Positions 15,010-28,376 are shown, counted from the stretch's first letter. The stretch: 55,837 nucleotides of DNA from an uncultured Pseudomonadota bacterium (GCA_902788365.1 CADAJN010000012.1:1-55837), one strand, 5' to 3'. Numbers and translations: made by a program. Notes: generated by a model not told the origin, from the sequence alone.

Positions 15010-15411
15010 TCAGCATTCCGCAGTTGCTTCAAAAGCCAAATCTTCAGCACAACGATTTATCATATTCATAAACTGTTGGCGTAAGAGTTTAGACTTAATC
15101 AGCTCACCGCGTTTAGCGACTTCAAACAAATTCTGCAAGCTCAGTTCTGACAGAACGCTTTCAACCTGCATCGGATTTTCTACCAGTAAAGTTGTCAGGC
15201 TCGGCCCGTTAAAATACTGATGATCCATCTCTTTTTGAATCAGATTCAGAGTTTTGGTCAAGCAGTCATTTTCGTCCTTGCTGATAGAGTCTTCGTTTTC
15301 AAACTGGTAATTCAGCAGTGTGTTATAGAGCGAATGCAGTCGGTCATAAGTTAACTCGCTTAAAGGCCGCTTAGCGAACTCTTCAAGCATTTTTCGCATA
15401 TCGGCAGTCAT
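15010..15411 (-). CDS. Hypothetical helical protein
   Basis: A 133-residue, mostly helical acidic protein that I do not recognise. It has no signal peptide. The central LNLIQKEMDHQYFNGPSLTTLL and the last third (LFEVAKRGELIKSKLLRQQFMNMINRC) suggest a helical bundle. The ATG has AAGGC upstream, and the gene lies 17 bases after the gene at 15429-15758, so both are one transcription unit with a strong terminator behind it. Confidence 0.65.
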   Translation of the reverse strand: MTADMRKMLEEFAKRPLSELTYDRLHSLYNTLLNYQFENEDSISKDENDCLTKTLNLIQKEMDHQYFNGPSLTTLLVENPMQVESVLSELSLQNLFEVAKRGELIKSKLLRQQFMNMINRCAEDLAFEATAEC

Positions 15412-15428
15412 AAGCCTTGTTTTAACGT

Positions 15429-15758
15429 TTATTCTTCTTCAAACCGCTGCATTTCATCAGTTGCCGTCAGCTCAGGATAATCCAAATTTTTGATATCATA
15501 AGCTTCCGCGCCCAGCCCGCTGACCGCAGAAGATTTATGTGCGCAAAATTCTATTGAACACCCTTTTGAAGCCAACAACAGCGTGCTGAAATCCTTTGAA
15601 AACATGAGAGAACTAGCAATTTCCTCATGCACGAAGAACTGCTTTAAACCCTTTTTACCCTTTGGCTCCACCCAAAAAGTAACAAACACACCGCGCTCCA
15701 TTTCATCCATGCAGGTATGAAAAAACGGCGGACTGACTTTAATAAGCTTCCCTTTCAT
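15429..15758 (-). CDS. Hypothetical protein
   Basis: A 109-residue protein that I do not recognise. It is a strand-rich small fold with MKGKLIKVSPPFFHTC and VFVTFWVEPKGKKGLKQFFVHEE, followed by a short acidic tail. A TTG start two codons earlier (15764) is also possible; neither has a clear ribosome site. It is the first gene of an operon with the gene at 15010-15411. Confidence 0.55.
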   Translation of the reverse strand: MKGKLIKVSPPFFHTCMDEMERGVFVTFWVEPKGKKGLKQFFVHEEIASSLMFSKDFSTLLLASKGCSIEFCAHKSSAVSGLGAEAYDIKNLDYPELTATDEMQRFEEE

Positions 15759-15920
15759 AGGCAAAAATAATTAAATGAATAAATATATAATTATACCGCA
15801 TTGTCGCCAGTATATAAAACTTTTCCCATAAATGCAATTATAAAAAACATTAAATTACGGCTCTCCCGCACTTTTTCAAAACCGCCGACAAAATCCGGCG
15901 CTTTCAGCTTTTCAATTTGC

Positions 15921-17471
15921 TTATTTTTTCTCTTCGTGATATTCTTTTTCGGTATTAACGCGCCAAATCGCCATTTTATCGTGTTGTCGCCCTAAAATAT
16001 GCTTAATCGCTTCAAAAGACGTTGCCATAGAGTGGTCCATATTATTATAGCGATGCTGACCGTTGCGCCCCACACAATACAGATTGTCAATTTTGTTCAA
16101 ATACGCCACCACTTGGTCCATGTGCTCATAGGTGTCAAAATATGCAGGATAGGCTTTTTTCACACGCTCCACATGATAATCCAACACATCATCAGCGCTT
16201 TCAATCACTCCCATTTGCAAAAGCTCGGCCACCCCTTTTTGTTGCCATTTTTCATCGCTCATCTGCCAAAATTCGTCGCCTTCGTTGCAAAAATATTCCA
16301 GTCCGACCCAAACCGTTTGCTCCGGTTCTGCCACCAAATACGGCGACCAGTTGTTAAAAATTTGAATCCGCCCCATTTTAACGCCGCTGTCTTGCACATA
16401 AATCCAACAATCCGGCACAATATTATTGAGTGTTTTTAGGTTTGTTTCGTTTTTTAGCGCCAGTTTTTTCAAAAGCACGCCGACCGTCACAAAATCACGA
16501 TACGGCAACCCGCCGGCAATATCTTGAATTTTCTGCGGCACTTCGTTCAAACCGGCCACCAAATCCTTAATCGGCATAGAAGAAATCACAATATCGGCAG
16601 GCAAAACCACTTCCTTGCCGTCTTTAACATAAGTCACTTCACTGACCATATTTTGATATTGAAACAGGCGAACGACCTTAGCGCCGGTAATTACTTTTCC
16701 GCCGGCATCTTTAACTTTTTGCGCCGCCAGCTCCCACAGTTGTCCCGGCCCGAATTTCGGATAGCTGAATTCTTCAATCAGCGAGGTTTCCACATGCTTA
16801 TGTTTTGTAGGCACAATTTTCTGCCAAATATCACGCAAAATAGCGATAATGGATAACCCTTTAACGCGTTGTGCGCCCCAGTCAGCCGAAATGTTTTTCG
16901 GGTGTCTGCCCCACAGCTTTTCGGTATATCCCTCAAAAAACATGCTATATAAAACCCGCCCGAAACGATTGATATAAAAGTTTTCCAGTGAAGTTTCCGG
17001 CAGCTTTTTTATGAGCGATTGCGCATAGCTCAACCCTGCCCGAAACGTTGTTATCACCCCCATATTAAGTATGGTATTCATGCTTAATTTAATCGGATAG
17101 TCAAAAAATTTGCGTTTATAATAAATGCGCGACACACGCCGCCGTTTAAGCATCACCACATCATCTTTTTCCGGATTCGGTCCGAGAAAATTCAAATCCA
17201 ATTGGCGCCCTATTTTCTTATCATCAAACGCCGGTTGCCCTTGCATCGGCATTAAATTATTCCACCATTCGGTCACTCGTTCATCTTTAGAAAAAAAGCG
17301 GTGCCCGCCGATGTCCATACGGTTGCCTTTATATTGCACGGTGCGCGAAATACCGCCGACAACATCATTTTCCTCCAACACTGTCACTTCATAATCTTCA
17401 GGGTGTTTAATCAGCTCAAATGCGGCAGTTAAGCCGGCAGGACCGGCGCCGATAATAACAACTTGCTTCAT
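15921..17471 (-). CDS. FAD-dependent oxidoreductase, UDP-galactopyranose-mutase/amine-oxidase-like
   Basis: A 516-residue flavoprotein with an N-terminal dinucleotide-binding motif, [14 protein letters not shown] (residues 4-17), then VVGGISRT and GGHRFFSK, as in a family of NAD(P)/FAD-dependent oxidoreductases related to UDP-galactopyranose mutase and protoporphyrinogen oxidase. The C terminus ([18 protein letters not shown]) closes the FAD site. Relatives often act in surface glycan synthesis, but the substrate cannot be told. AAGGAG precedes the ATG at 17471; the frame runs further up without support. It lies next to a giant autotransporter but is not clearly linked to it. Confidence 0.8.
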   Translation of the reverse strand: MKQVVIIGAGPAGLTAAFELIKHPEDYEVTVLEENDVVGGISRTVQYKGNRMDIGGHRFFSKDERVTEWWNNLMPMQGQPAFDDKKIGRQLDLNFLGPNPEKDDVVMLKRRRVSRIYYKRKFFDYPIKLSMNTILNMGVITTFRAGLSYAQSLIKKLPETSLENFYINRFGRVLYSMFFEGYTEKLWGRHPKNISADWGAQRVKGLSIIAILRDIWQKIVPTKHKHVETSLIEEFSYPKFGPGQLWELAAQKVKDAGGKVITGAKVVRLFQYQNMVSEVTYVKDGKEVVLPADIVISSMPIKDLVAGLNEVPQKIQDIAGGLPYRDFVTVGVLLKKLALKNETNLKTLNNIVPDCWIYVQDSGVKMGRIQIFNNWSPYLVAEPEQTVWVGLEYFCNEGDEFWQMSDEKWQQKGVAELLQMGVIESADDVLDYHVERVKKAYPAYFDTYEHMDQVVAYLNKIDNLYCVGRNGQHRYNNMDHSMATSFEAIKHILGRQHDKMAIWRVNTEKEYHEEKK

Positions 17472-17548
17472 GAAAAATCTCCTTGTTTTACCCTCAATAT
17501 AACGCCGATTTTTGCGCAAAGCAAAGATAAATTTTGACTTTTTAATAG

Positions 17549-20500
17549 CTAAAACTGATAACCCATATTGAGCAGGTAATAGACGTTATCATCTTGCGAA
17601 ATCGGCGCACCAACGGTCGCTCCGAGTGTCCATTTATCGTAATTATATTGCGCTTTGGCATTCATCAGCCCAAAATTACGCTTGAGTCTATTGCTGACAA
17701 TCTCATAGTTTCCGTCCATATCGGCCATTGTGGCTTTAGCACGATATTTCTGCCCAAACTCATGATAATATTTAGCACCGACAATTGCCGCCACCGCCTG
17801 ATGCGTGTCAATCTCAAATTTTTTCTTCACGTCGGCCCCCACAAACGCTTGCGCCGAAATCACATTTTCGTCTTTAATTTTAAGCCCGCCGTCTTTTTCT
17901 TTGATATTATCCATATACAAGCCGGTCAAATTAAAGCCGATATTCGGTTCAAGCGCTACAATGCCGCCCAAATCGTAGCTTTGCCGTGCTTCAGAATCAA
18001 AGCCGTAAAAATATTCCTTGGTTGAAGCTTTATAGGTGTTCAGTGCTCCCGTGCGCCGATAGTGGCCAAAGGCCAAACCGGCTTTTGGTTTAATCATGGC
18101 ACGCAGATAATCGGTCTCAAAAATCACCGGCGCATAAACCTCAAAAATATTATTATAGCGCGACCCGTCGCTGTCATAATCACCGTCCGTGCGAATAACG
18201 CTGGCACCCAAACCGGCACGCGTTTGGGCATTAACGACCGCATCATAATAGCCGTAAACGGCCGCCACCTTATCTTTATAACCGCTCACCTGCTGTTTGC
18301 CGTCCACATCATACACGTAGCCCACAGCGCCAAATTTTGCTCGCGAATCTTCATTTGTCGGCTCTAACAAATCATTGTTGATTTCACGTCCGACGGTTTT
18401 TTCGGCATCAAAGCTTTGCTTAGCCAAATTAGGCACCATGGCAAAACCGAATTCTTTATCAATAACATTTTGATATTGCGCCGCATTACCGGCAAGTTTC
18501 AGCAAATTAAACACGCCCTCACCTTTGCCGGTGTTATAATTTTGCTCAAAATAGTTGGCCAAATTCGGATTAAATTGGGTAGTTTGCGCAAATGGTTTCA
18601 TGGTCATCACAATATCGGTATTACCGGACGTATTGAGCCGCTTTGTCGCATCAAACAAATATGATTCGGAAACCACATTAACGCCGTTATCGGCGCCGAT
18701 AAGTGTATCGGCATTTGTATATGATGTTTCAAACCCGTCCTGCACAATGCTCGGTGCCGCATAAATCGTGCCGGTAAACGAATTAGCCGTATACGAGCCG
18801 CCTTGTCCCACGGCGTTGGTTTCGCTGTTTTCCGTGTCGGTGCCAAAGTCCACATCTTGCGTCGGCGTTATAATGTTGCCGGTGTTCACCAGCCGCACTG
18901 CCGACATTAAAGCCCGCGCTCCGCCGCTAAAGCCTAAAAGCGATGTCGGGCCGTTAGAAGACGTCGGCTCGCCGTAAACATAAGTCGGTTGCCCTTCTAC
19001 TTTTGTGGCATTTTTATCTTCGTTGCTGTCCGGCAAAATGCAAACCCCGCCGTTAACACAGTTAACCGTCACATAATTCCAGTTAATACCTTCATTATAT
19101 TTCATTTTATCAGCTTCATATTCTACCGGATCGGTGTTAGGTTTTTCTTTCAACGTATAATCTTTGCTGACATAAATGGCCTTAGATGTTGTCGGGTCAT
19201 CAACGGTTATTGTGCCGGTATTTGAAATGGTTATATTGCTTTCATCAGACGGAATATAAACGTTCATACCCAGCGAATGTGCTCCCGTCACATAAATATT
19301 ACCGCTGTTGGTCACGTTGCCGTTGTTTACGAAAATACCTTGTCCGTAATCACCCACGTAAATATCGGCGCTATTGGTTACGTTTGAACCGTTGCCGGCA
19401 TAAATACCGTAAACATAGCGCCCCTCTGCACCGTTTCCTACGCTGATTTTTGGACCTTTACTGGTCACCGAGCTGTGTTCGCCCACCCAAATTCCGGCGC
19501 CAAAATCACCGACATTGATGGTTGCAAAGTTAGTAACGGTTGAAGCGCTACCGGCTTTTATGGCATAAACATAAGTTCCGGTTTCAGAACCGCTACCGAC
19601 GCTTATTTCTCCGGCGGTGTTAATGTCTGCCGACGCACCGGCAATTATGGCCGAAGAATTGTTGCCCACACTAATGCGAGAATTAACATCGGTAGAAATT
19701 TCGCTGTCAAATCCCGTTTCAATCGCCACCGAGTTATTGCCGGCTTCCATGATATAATTATTGGTAATTTTACTTCCTTGCGCCGCATAAATCAATTTTG
19801 CGCCGTTACTATATGCGGCAGACCCTGCTTCGGCGGCAATTGTTCCGTCATTGGTAACGTCTATCGCACTTTCGCCGTAAATGGCATAGCTTCTTGCCGT
19901 ATCTGCAGTTGAACCGCGCACCAAAATAGAAGCCGCCGATTTATTTTCAACCTTGTTGCTGCCCGAACCTTTTAAGTTAATGGCGCGACTGCCGTTTCCG
20001 TTTGTAATAATTTGTCCGTAATTTACCACACTGCTGTCGGTCAAATCCATTGCATAACTGTTAGCCGCAAATGTCTCAATTTTGCCCTGCTGCTGTTCTG
20101 TTCCGGCCTGTCCGTTTTGCAATGTAACGCCGGTGCTGCCGAAAATAGCCGTGCCTTGTGAATTCAGCGTAACCGTGCCGTAATTGTTCACACTGCCGGA
20201 ATTGAGCCTGATGGCATATCCGCCGGTTTCGCCGGAAGCTCCCACGGTAATGATTGCATCTTTTTCATTGGTAATCGTTGCGCTTGAAGATTGCGCCCAA
20301 ATACCATTGGCATTTTGACCGTCAGATAAAGAAATGCTTTTATTATTGGTTATGTTTACGCTGCCGGTTGAAAGTGCATAAATACCTTTAGCGCCGCTTT
20401 TTGTCAGCAAAATTTCACCGTCATTGGTTACTGTTGCGGTTTTACCACTGCTGATAGCCGTGCTGTTAATGCCATTCATTAAAATTAATCCGGTTGCCGT

Positions 20501-23500
20501 ATTGGTTATTTCTGCGCCGTTATCGGCCAAAATACCGATGCCGCTGCTGTTTGTCATCTCTATTAAACCGCTGTTGCTAACTCTGGAACTATTGCTTCCG
20601 CCGCTGATATTGATGCCCGTGCTGGCTAATCCGTTGGCTGAAATACTGCCGCTGTTGGTTAATGTTTTTACGGAAGTTGTTGCAATACCGGTGCTGAAAT
20701 TTCCCGTCAAATTGATTTTTCCGGCATTTGTCACCGTATCTGTTTCACCGCTTCTGATACCCACGCTGTTAGCGCCTGTCATAGAAATTTGTCCGTCATC
20801 TTTGCCGTTTAAAATCTCTGTGCCCGAATTGGCAAAAATACCATAGCTGCCATAGCTGTTTACGGTAATTTTACCGTTATTGGTAACGGTGCCGATTTTA
20901 TCGCCGCCGATGGCATATCCGCCGGATTGCGTAGAGTCTTCACCAACCGTAATTTCGGCATTTTTCGCGTTTGTCACACTTAAAGTAGAATCACTGCCAA
21001 ATCCGCGAATAGCGTAAACGTTGTTGCCGAGCACCGAAATATTTTTGTTGTTAACCACATTGTTTGTGCCCAACGTATAAATGGCGCTGGAGTTATCATT
21101 ATATGATTTTATCAGATTATTATTTTCCACCGCCAGCTGATTTTTTGCCAGCACCGCATAGCTGTCTGCCGTGTTATATAAATGGATTTCGCCGTCATTT
21201 GTCACTTTTCCGGTTGCCGTATCGGTTGAAGAAATACCATAACTTTCCCTAACTCCTTGTGTCTGTGTGCCCACCTGAATAACACCGGTTGTATCATTGA
21301 TAATATTGGTTGAACCGGCTGCAATCATCGCCGCGCTGTAATCTTTATCAATATTAAACGCGCTTTTGTTGGTTACCGTGCTGTTTTCGGCATAAATACC
21401 GTTGCTGTAAGGGTTTTTAAGATTGATTGTGCCGCTATTGGTAATTTCGCCGGCAATGGTTGAATAAATGGCATAGCCGACTTGCGCCGGATTATTATAA
21501 AAATCAATCACGCCGCTGTTTTTAATAATCATCGGCTCTTCCGAGCTGTCCGAGGCCGAGCCGCTTTGCACGGCATAAATGGCATAACTGCTGCGCACCG
21601 GTGCTCCGTCTTGCCCCACCGTAATATGCCCGCCGGCATTATTATAAATATTCATCGGTTGAGAGGCAAAAATACCATAAGCATTGTTTGAATAAACATT
21701 GATATCCGAATTATTGTTAATCACGCTGTCAGCACCTTGCGCATAAATTCCGGCGCCCGATGTTGTTGTCCACACGTTAATCTGTCCGTTGTTGTCAATT
21801 TGCGCCGCACTGGCCGCATCGGTAGTAAAAATACCGTAACTGTTTGCCACGTTTTTACCGTCTGCGCCAATGTTGATTACTCCGCCGACGGCATTCTGAA
21901 TAATAGACGCTCCGCGCGCATAAATCCCCATGCTGTTCATATTGTTAATTTTAATTGTGCCGGCATTTTGCACCGTGCTTTTGTTGAGCGCAAACATACC
22001 GATAGAATTTCTGAAATCGGTTTGAATAAGCGCGCCGGCCGCATTTTTCATCGCCGCATTTTGCGTAGAATTGCTGACCATGGCAACAGAGCCGAGTGAA
22101 TTGGTTAAAATCAGTGCCTCATTAACAAGTTGAGCATTACTGTCTGTATCGGCCGCCAAAAACATACCGATTGTTCCGGTTGAATTTTCGGTTTCACTGG
22201 TTGTAATGTTGATTGTGCCGCGGTTAAAGGCCTTACCTTCCTGAGTTTCCACCGCCATCGCCGTCACGTTTGAAGCTTCTTTGATGTTAATTGTGCCAAG
22301 CACATCATTAAAAATTTGTTCGGTATTTGAAGTTGTCGGCGCGGCTGTTGTGCCCGAACTGCCCGACGAGCTGTCAGATGTCAAAGTCTGTGCTTTAGTG
22401 TTCATCACGGCAATTATATTTTCCGGCGTATAATCTTTAAAAACATCTATACCGGTTGCAAACGGCGTTGTCACGGCATTTGTCGGCGTAGCCATATAGT
22501 TGATTTCGCCGGCATTGTGCAATTCGCCGTATGCGCCGCCGAAAACGTGCGTATCGCGTGCGCTGGCATAAACATTGATGTTACCTTTGTTTTCAAGTTT
22601 AGTTGCGCCGGCAAAATCGTTTTGCATGGCCATAGATTCATAAGAATAAATATTGATATTACCGGTGTTTTGCAAATCGGGTTGCTTACTGCTGCCATAA
22701 CCGTAAAGCGCAATATTATTTTTATAAGCATTGGTTTGCGATTCGCTGACCGGCTTACCCAAGGTTATGGTGCCGGTGTTTTTCAATGTTCCACCGTTAA
22801 AAGAGGCCATACCATAGCTGTTGCTGGCCTGCAAATTGATGTTACCGCTGTTAATAATTTGTTGTGTGGCCGAGAGTGTATCCGCCAATTTTCCGGCACC
22901 TTTAACCGCCAACATACCATAATTTATTCGGTTATTGCCCGCGGTTGCGGCAATTGTAATATCACCGCCGTTAGTCAAATTTCCGCCGTGCACCGATTGC
23001 ATACCGGCTGCCGCGCTCACATTGGCGGCTGTGCCGGCATCATCAAGCGATATTTTTATTGTTCCGACATTTGTTGCCTTTGTATTGGCATCGGCGCGCA
23101 TGCCGATAATTCCGCCCAATCCCGATTTTAGGGTCGTGCTGTCGCTTGGCGTATAAACACCGCTGTATTTCAAATCTATCGCCCCGTTATTGATCAGCGA
23201 AGCGTTTTCGGTGCGGTTAATGTTCTGAGAACCGTTAACAAAGGCGTCATCAAGCCAACTGCCTATACCCACCAATGATACCAAAACCGAATCATTGGTT
23301 GTCCCCAAGCTGTTGGCCGATAAATAAATTTTTCCGCTGTAGTCATTTTTCACTCTAACAGTGTTTGAACTCAAATTCGGACCCACATTCAAAATCATTG
23401 CTTCCATACCGACCATGGTGCCCGATGCCGGCACCGGATCGCTGGAAGAATCACCAAAATTAAAGGTATCGGAAGCCAGTTTACTAATTCCGCTTTCACT

Positions 23501-24568
23501 TTGCGCGGTAGAAACCGTTGCCGTGCTGATGGCCTGCACTGCCGAACCCTTAATATCTCCCAAATTGAGAATGCTTGAATTAGTATCGGCATACATACCG
23601 ACAATAGAATTTGTTGTTTTATATCCGGTAAAGTTAAGGTCTATTCCGTTTGTGCTTGAACCGTCTATAATACCGCTGCCCTGATTAGTCACCGATGACG
23701 ATTCGCTGCCCACCATACCAACCGCGCTGTTAAACGCGTTGACATTGATATACCCTTCATTTATGGCCGAGCTGGATTTTGCGGCGTCCATACCGATTGT
23801 GCCGGCACCCAGTTGCAACACCGTGTTAATTTTATTGGTAAAAGAGCCGCCGTTTACAGATTTTAACACCACGTCCATATATTCGGTGCCGGATAATACA
23901 TTAGAAAGCAAGTTAACATCAACGGTTTTATCTAAATTTTGAGCGGTGCGGGTGCGATTTTGGCTGTTTGCCGCTACCCCTGATGTTTGTTCAATAATGT
24001 TACCGCTGGTTGCGCTGTGCGTTCCAAGGCTGTTGTATGGTTCACCGGACGGGCTCGGGCTGTCATCACCCTTACCGCCGTGATGATGTCCGGCAATTAA
24101 AGCGATGGCACCGCCGATAAGCAGCAAGCCGCCAAGCCCCCACCACACTCTTGAGCTTACCTTATATTCTTCTTTTCCCAAAGCGCCGTAAGCATCGCGC
24201 GAAGTGGCATCAACCGGCACGGCTCGTGAATTATTGACAAAGCCTTCATAGTTTGAAACACGCTGCACGCACGGATGGTGCGGATTAGCACCGGCGGCAC
24301 GAAAAGCGTTATATGTGTAGGCATCGCCACGCATGGCCGCCACACACAAACCGGTATTACCGTCCCTGTTAAGCGAATCAATGTTGAGACCGCGATAAAC
24401 CGAGGCTCGTAACGCTTCCACATTACCCTGCTGAGCAAGCGAATACATTTGGTCAAACGATTCCGGTGCCAGCCCTGCTGCCCGAACCGGACGCGGTAAA
24501 ACTGCCAGCATAAAAGCGTAAGCCGTTATGCCGCAAACAATCTTTGTAAACATCGCGTTTTGGCGCAT
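17549..24568 (-). CDS. Giant autotransporter with ankyrin-like N terminus
   Basis: A 2339-residue type V secreted protein. Residues about 1-31 form a signal peptide. Residues 35-100 resemble ankyrin repeats ([23 protein letters not shown]). A hydrophobic segment (about 142-162, [19 protein letters not shown]) with a His/Gly-rich tail follows. A long passenger (about 175-2060) repeats short units such as NSGTIN, NNGTI and VGIYA, as in beta-helical adhesins. The C-terminal beta-barrel domain (about 2070-2339) ends in NMGYQF, with the terminal aromatic residue expected of such barrels. AAAGG lies ahead of the ATG. The ankyrin part plus an internal hydrophobic helix is unusual: it may anchor the N terminus in the inner membrane or be a second targeting stretch. 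Confidence 0.88.
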   Translation of the reverse strand: MRQNAMFTKIVCGITAYAFMLAVLPRPVRAAGLAPESFDQMYSLAQQGNVEALRASVYRGLNIDSLNRDGNTGLCVAAMRGDAYTYNAFRAAGANPHHPCVQRVSNYEGFVNNSRAVPVDATSRDAYGALGKEEYKVSSRVWWGLGGLLLIGGAIALIAGHHHGGKGDDSPSPSGEPYNSLGTHSATSGNIIEQTSGVAANSQNRTRTAQNLDKTVDVNLLSNVLSGTEYMDVVLKSVNGGSFTNKINTVLQLGAGTIGMDAAKSSSAINEGYINVNAFNSAVGMVGSESSSVTNQGSGIIDGSSTNGIDLNFTGYKTTNSIVGMYADTNSSILNLGDIKGSAVQAISTATVSTAQSESGISKLASDTFNFGDSSSDPVPASGTMVGMEAMILNVGPNLSSNTVRVKNDYSGKIYLSANSLGTTNDSVLVSLVGIGSWLDDAFVNGSQNINRTENASLINNGAIDLKYSGVYTPSDSTTLKSGLGGIIGMRADANTKATNVGTIKISLDDAGTAANVSAAAGMQSVHGGNLTNGGDITIAATAGNNRINYGMLAVKGAGKLADTLSATQQIINSGNINLQASNSYGMASFNGGTLKNTGTITLGKPVSESQTNAYKNNIALYGYGSSKQPDLQNTGNINIYSYESMAMQNDFAGATKLENKGNINVYASARDTHVFGGAYGELHNAGEINYMATPTNAVTTPFATGIDVFKDYTPENIIAVMNTKAQTLTSDSSSGSSGTTAAPTTSNTEQIFNDVLGTINIKEASNVTAMAVETQEGKAFNRGTINITTSETENSTGTIGMFLAADTDSNAQLVNEALILTNSLGSVAMVSNSTQNAAMKNAAGALIQTDFRNSIGMFALNKSTVQNAGTIKINNMNSMGIYARGASIIQNAVGGVINIGADGKNVANSYGIFTTDAASAAQIDNNGQINVWTTTSGAGIYAQGADSVINNNSDINVYSNNAYGIFASQPMNIYNNAGGHITVGQDGAPVRSSYAIYAVQSGSASDSSEEPMIIKNSGVIDFYNNPAQVGYAIYSTIAGEITNSGTINLKNPYSNGIYAENSTVTNKSAFNIDKDYSAAMIAAGSTNIINDTTGVIQVGTQTQGVRESYGISSTDTATGKVTNDGEIHLYNTADSYAVLAKNQLAVENNNLIKSYNDNSSAIYTLGTNNVVNNKNISVLGNNVYAIRGFGSDSTLSVTNAKNAEITVGEDSTQSGGYAIGGDKIGTVTNNGKITVNSYGSYGIFANSGTEILNGKDDGQISMTGANSVGIRSGETDTVTNAGKINLTGNFSTGIATTSVKTLTNSGSISANGLASTGINISGGSNSSRVSNSGLIEMTNSSGIGILADNGAEITNTATGLILMNGINSTAISSGKTATVTNDGEILLTKSGAKGIYALSTGSVNITNNKSISLSDGQNANGIWAQSSSATITNEKDAIITVGASGETGGYAIRLNSGSVNNYGTVTLNSQGTAIFGSTGVTLQNGQAGTEQQQGKIETFAANSYAMDLTDSSVVNYGQIITNGNGSRAINLKGSGSNKVENKSAASILVRGSTADTARSYAIYGESAIDVTNDGTIAAEAGSAAYSNGAKLIYAAQGSKITNNYIMEAGNNSVAIETGFDSEISTDVNSRISVGNNSSAIIAGASADINTAGEISVGSGSETGTYVYAIKAGSASTVTNFATINVGDFGAGIWVGEHSSVTSKGPKISVGNGAEGRYVYGIYAGNGSNVTNSADIYVGDYGQGIFVNNGNVTNSGNIYVTGAHSLGMNVYIPSDESNITISNTGTITVDDPTTSKAIYVSKDYTLKEKPNTDPVEYEADKMKYNEGINWNYVTVNCVNGGVCILPDSNEDKNATKVEGQPTYVYGEPTSSNGPTSLLGFSGGARALMSAVRLVNTGNIITPTQDVDFGTDTENSETNAVGQGGSYTANSFTGTIYAAPSIVQDGFETSYTNADTLIGADNGVNVVSESYLFDATKRLNTSGNTDIVMTMKPFAQTTQFNPNLANYFEQNYNTGKGEGVFNLLKLAGNAAQYQNVIDKEFGFAMVPNLAKQSFDAEKTVGREINNDLLEPTNEDSRAKFGAVGYVYDVDGKQQVSGYKDKVAAVYGYYDAVVNAQTRAGLGASVIRTDGDYDSDGSRYNNIFEVYAPVIFETDYLRAMIKPKAGLAFGHYRRTGALNTYKASTKEYFYGFDSEARQSYDLGGIVALEPNIGFNLTGLYMDNIKEKDGGLKIKDENVISAQAFVGADVKKKFEIDTHQAVAAIVGAKYYHEFGQKYRAKATMADMDGNYEIVSNRLKRNFGLMNAKAQYNYDKWTLGATVGAPISQDDNVYYLLNMGYQF

Positions 24569-24680
24569 TATATAGCCTTTCTAATGCTTTTAACTCAGCA
24601 TTATCGTAGCTATAAAGGTTTAAGTTTTAGTTAATCTGGTGTTTTTTTAAAATAATGTCATCCTCGCACTTTTTTAACCT

Positions 24681-24734
24681 GTCATGCAGAGGAGCCGTAG
24701 GCGACGAAGGCATCTCCGCACGCCAGTGCGGTAA
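24681..24734 (+). repeat. Dispersed intergenic repeat, GTCATGCAGAGGAGCC family
   Basis: A full copy: core, GACGAAGGCATC and the end hairpin CCGCACGCCAGTGCGG. It lies between the autotransporter and the pilin-like gene. A fragment follows at 24771-24785. Confidence 0.8.
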
Positions 24735-24812
24735 AAAAAACAATGTCATCCTCACACTTTTTTAACCTGTCATGCAGAGAAGCGTTTTTTCTCGTCAGAC
24801 AAAGCAAAGCGC

Positions 24813-25688
24813 CTATTGTTTTTGCAAAGCCCGGCGCGCCGCTGTCAGCGCATCGTCCACTTTGTTCGGATTATCAACGGCATAAATCATATATTGCAAG
24901 GCAAAACTGCAAAACCGCCCACCGGCACACGCACAACCGGCCCGTGCTTTTTCAAACGGAAACGGTGTCGGTGAAAACTTATCGTTCGGCTTAGCTACAT
25001 TAAAGTGATATTTCGGTCGCACCGGACGCCGCCGCAATTGCCCTTGCGCGTCCAAATATTCTTCCGGCTTATCCGGTTCCGGCGGATTGTCAATGGTTGT
25101 CAGTGCAACATCTTCGCCGTTTCCGTCAACATAGCCGGTTGCCACCGCTTGCAAACCTTTTGACAAATCGCCCCAGTTCAATAGCGCCAAATTGATGCAA
25201 ACTTTTTGCTCTAATCCCTGATATGACATTTTAAATGTCGGCGAGCTGATTTGTTCTTTTTTATTTTCAATCGGCACCGACGGCAAAATCACAATGTCAC
25301 CGCCATACGGATTAACAATTCTGCCGTTTTTAATCAATGACTTCGGCACTGCCCCTGATTTAAGCAAAAAATTGTTGTTCAAAACCATGTCTGAACCGTG
25401 AATCATATAAACTTGGCGAATATTATCAACAATCTGCGAAATTTGCGCCACCGTATAATTCAGTTGCGTCAAATCGTTCACCCGTTGATATGAAAATTGC
25501 ACAAACTTGACAACAAGCACCGCAACACCAAGCAACAACGACAATACAACACAGATAATCAAAAGAATTTTATTTTTTTTACTCAGTCGTGAAGTGCGCT
25601 TAATTTTAATTTCCCGCTCTTCCACCTGCTCATTAGCCGGCGTGGCAGATTTTGCTTCTTTAATGCTGTTTTGCTTGGTTTCAGCCAC
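24813..25688 (-). CDS. Pilin-like membrane protein
   Basis: A 291-residue protein with a Lys-rich N-terminal tail, one membrane helix (about 43-65, ILLIICVVLSLLLGVAVLVV) and an outer domain that resembles PilS-type type IV pilins: a helical stretch after the membrane segment, then NPYGGDIVILPS and FKMSYQGLEQKVCINLALLNW. The C terminus carries CACAGGRFCSFALQYMIY, a Cys motif shared with the gene at 31584-32372. It starts with GTG, supported by AAAGGACAAAAG, and follows secA by 15 bases, so it is probably co-transcribed with it. A pilin or pseudopilin role is inferred; no assembly genes are in the window. Confidence 0.6.
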   Translation of the reverse strand: MAETKQNSIKEAKSATPANEQVEEREIKIKRTSRLSKKNKILLIICVVLSLLLGVAVLVVKFVQFSYQRVNDLTQLNYTVAQISQIVDNIRQVYMIHGSDMVLNNNFLLKSGAVPKSLIKNGRIVNPYGGDIVILPSVPIENKKEQISSPTFKMSYQGLEQKVCINLALLNWGDLSKGLQAVATGYVDGNGEDVALTTIDNPPEPDKPEEYLDAQGQLRRRPVRPKYHFNVAKPNDKFSPTPFPFEKARAGCACAGGRFCSFALQYMIYAVDNPNKVDDALTAARRALQKQ

Positions 25689-25703
25689 CTTTTGTCCTTT
25701 CGT

Positions 25704-28376
25704 TTATCCGACGATTCGTCCGTGACAATGCTTAAATTTCTTGCCACTGCCGCAAGGACACAAGTCGTTGCGCGCCACATTGGCAAAAATATTTTGCTCG
25801 CCGGCGTCGCTGTTAATCACTTGCCCGTTATGCACAGCGTCCATCTTGCGATTTTGTTCTTTATCCATTGCCTCTTGCATCCGCTCTTGCGAATTGGTTT
25901 GAATAACCGTATGGCAAATCACAACGGTCACGCGCTGTTTTAGCGTATCCAACAGGTTAGAAAACATATTAAACGCTTCTTTTTTATATTCGTTCAGCGG
26001 GTCTCTTTGCCCATAGGCGCGAAGCACAATTGTATGCCGCATCAAATCCAACGTGGCAATATGATCTTTCCACAGTTGGTCAAGCACTTGCAACAAAATG
26101 CTCTTTTGCACCATTTTAACCACATCATCAGGCAAGGTGCTTTCGCGTTCTTTAAGCCGTTCGTCAATCTCATTTAAAATCTTTTCTTTGAGTGTTTCGC
26201 TGTCAATATCCGGCTCGTTGCATAAATTTCCTATTGGTAACACAAAACCGGTTGCTGCTTGCAAATCTTGCTTTAATCCGTCTTTGTTCCATTCTTCCTG
26301 CGTGGTGCCGTAAGGAATGTGCGCATCAATAATGGCACCCAAATATTCATCGCGCATTTCTTTAATAGAATCCGACAAATCGTCTTCTTCCATAATCTGC
26401 CGCCGCTCTTCATAAATAATCTTACGCTGATCGTTCATCACGTTGTCATATTTAAGCAAGTCTTTACGAATATCAAAGTTGCGCTCTTCCACTTTTTTCT
26501 GTGCTTTTTCCAGTGCTTTGGTAATCCACGGATGCACCAGTGCTTCGCCTTCCGGCAAGCCCAGACGGTGCAACACGTTAGACATTTTATCCGAGCCGAA
26601 AATGCGCATCAAATCATCTTGCATAGAAAGGAAAAACTTAGAAGTCCCCGGATCGCCCTGACGTCCCGAACGACCGCGCAACTGGTTATCAATACGTCGG
26701 CTTTCGTGGCGTTCTGTGCCTAAAATATATAAACCGCCGGCCTTGAGCACTTTTTCCTTATCGGCAGCCACTTCGGCTTCAATCTTTGCTTTCAGCGCCG
26801 CCTTTTGCTCTTCGCTTTCATCGCCTTTCAACATCTCTTTCAGCTTCATATCCGGATTGCCGCCCAACTGAATATCGGTGCCGCGTCCGGCCATGTTCGT
26901 GGCAATCGTAATTGCGCCCGAAACACCGGCTTGTGCCACAATTGCCGCCTCGCGTTCATGATAACGCGCATTCAGCACTTCAAACTTCAAATCCGGCGCC
27001 GCCTGATGTAACATTTCTGCCACCACTTCCGATTTTTCTACCGAGGTAGTGCCGACCAAAACCGGCTGCCCGCGCTTGTGACAGTCTATAATTGTTTTGA
27101 TAATGGCCTTATATTTTTCGTCCTCGGTGCGATATACTTCGTCTTGCAAATCTTCGCGCAACACCGGCTTATTGGTCGGAATCTCCACGCACATCAGACC
27201 GTAAATATCGTTAAATTCGGTTTCTTCGGTCATCGCCGTTCCGGTCATACCGGCCAATTTCGGATACAGCCGGAAATAGTTTTGGAAGGTAATTGATGCC
27301 AACGTCTGATTTTCCGATTGAATTTGCACTTTTTCTTTGGCTTCCAATGCTTGGTGCAAACCGTCGCTAAAGCGGCGCCCTTCCATAATACGACCGGTAA
27401 ATTCGTCCACAATCACCACCTTGCCGTCTTTCACAATATAGTCCACATCGCGCTGAAACATTTTGTGCGCGCGCAAAGCATTGTTAACATGTTGCACCAA
27501 ATTGACATTACCGATGTCATAAAGCGAACCTTCTTTAATTAATCCGGCCTGCCGCAGCAGCTCCTCAATATGTTCCATACCGCTTTCGGTCAAAGTGATA
27601 TTTTTCTGTTTTTCGTCTTTTTCGTAGTCCGATTCGCTCAACTGCGGAATAAGCCCTGATACGGTCACATAAGTTGCCGACGAATCCTCGGCCTGACCGG
27701 AAATAATCAGCGGTGTTCTGGCTTCATCAATCAAAATGGAATCCACCTCATCAACAATGGCGTAGTTAAAGTCGCGTTGCACTTTTTCGGCTAGGCTAAA
27801 CTTCATATTATCGCGCAAATAGTCAAAGCCCAGTTCATTATTGGTGCCGTAAACAATATCGCTGTTATAGGCCATACGCCGCTCATTGTCGTTTTTGCCG
27901 TGCACAATATAGTCCACCGTCAGCCCTAAAAAGCGATAAATCTGCCCCATCCATTCAGCATCGCGCTTGGCCAAATAATCGTTGACCGTCACCACATGCA
28001 CACCTTTGCCGCTGAGCGCATTCAAATATGCCGCCAAAGTTGCCACCAATGTTTTACCTTCGCCGGTTTTCATTTCGGCAATCATACCTTTATGGAGCAC
28101 AATACCGCCGACAAGCTGCACGTCGTAATGACGCTGTCCCATCACTCGCTTAGCTGCCTCGCGCACCGTTGCAAACGCTTCCGGCAGCAAATCATCAAGC
28201 GATTCGCCTTTTTTCAAGCGCTCACGATATTCATCGGTTTTTGCTTTCAGTTCATCGTCCGAAAGTTTTATAAAGTTCGGCTCTAATTCATTGATTTGTT
28301 GAACGATTTTATATTGTTTTTTCACAAAACGGTCATTGGCACTGCCAAAAATTTTACGCGCGATTTTTCCTAACAT
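25704..28376 (-). CDS. secA: Preprotein translocase ATPase SecA
   Basis: An 890-residue ATPase that drives proteins through SecYEG. Visible features: Walker A MKTGEGKT at residues 102-109, [15 protein letters not shown] at about 208, and the second nucleotide domain with [10 protein letters not shown] and [13 protein letters not shown]. The C-terminal metal-binding SEC-C motif has [14 protein letters not shown]. Length and order are typical of proteobacterial SecA. AAGGAATATAA precedes the ATG. The next gene on the other strand encodes a parvulin. The autotransporter nearby needs Sec for its first step. Confidence 0.98.
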   Translation of the reverse strand: MLGKIARKIFGSANDRFVKKQYKIVQQINELEPNFIKLSDDELKAKTDEYRERLKKGESLDDLLPEAFATVREAAKRVMGQRHYDVQLVGGIVLHKGMIAEMKTGEGKTLVATLAAYLNALSGKGVHVVTVNDYLAKRDAEWMGQIYRFLGLTVDYIVHGKNDNERRMAYNSDIVYGTNNELGFDYLRDNMKFSLAEKVQRDFNYAIVDEVDSILIDEARTPLIISGQAEDSSATYVTVSGLIPQLSESDYEKDEKQKNITLTESGMEHIEELLRQAGLIKEGSLYDIGNVNLVQHVNNALRAHKMFQRDVDYIVKDGKVVIVDEFTGRIMEGRRFSDGLHQALEAKEKVQIQSENQTLASITFQNYFRLYPKLAGMTGTAMTEETEFNDIYGLMCVEIPTNKPVLREDLQDEVYRTEDEKYKAIIKTIIDCHKRGQPVLVGTTSVEKSEVVAEMLHQAAPDLKFEVLNARYHEREAAIVAQAGVSGAITIATNMAGRGTDIQLGGNPDMKLKEMLKGDESEEQKAALKAKIEAEVAADKEKVLKAGGLYILGTERHESRRIDNQLRGRSGRQGDPGTSKFFLSMQDDLMRIFGSDKMSNVLHRLGLPEGEALVHPWITKALEKAQKKVEERNFDIRKDLLKYDNVMNDQRKIIYEERRQIMEEDDLSDSIKEMRDEYLGAIIDAHIPYGTTQEEWNKDGLKQDLQAATGFVLPIGNLCNEPDIDSETLKEKILNEIDERLKERESTLPDDVVKMVQKSILLQVLDQLWKDHIATLDLMRHTIVLRAYGQRDPLNEYKKEAFNMFSNLLDTLKQRVTVVICHTVIQTNSQERMQEAMDKEQNRKMDAVHNGQVINSDAGEQNIFANVARNDLCPCGSGKKFKHCHGRIVG

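Noticed and set aside
17594..24456. Many long frames antisense or out of phase with the autotransporter gene
   Set aside because: They follow from the repetitive composition of the passenger, lack ribosome sites and have no recognisable domains.
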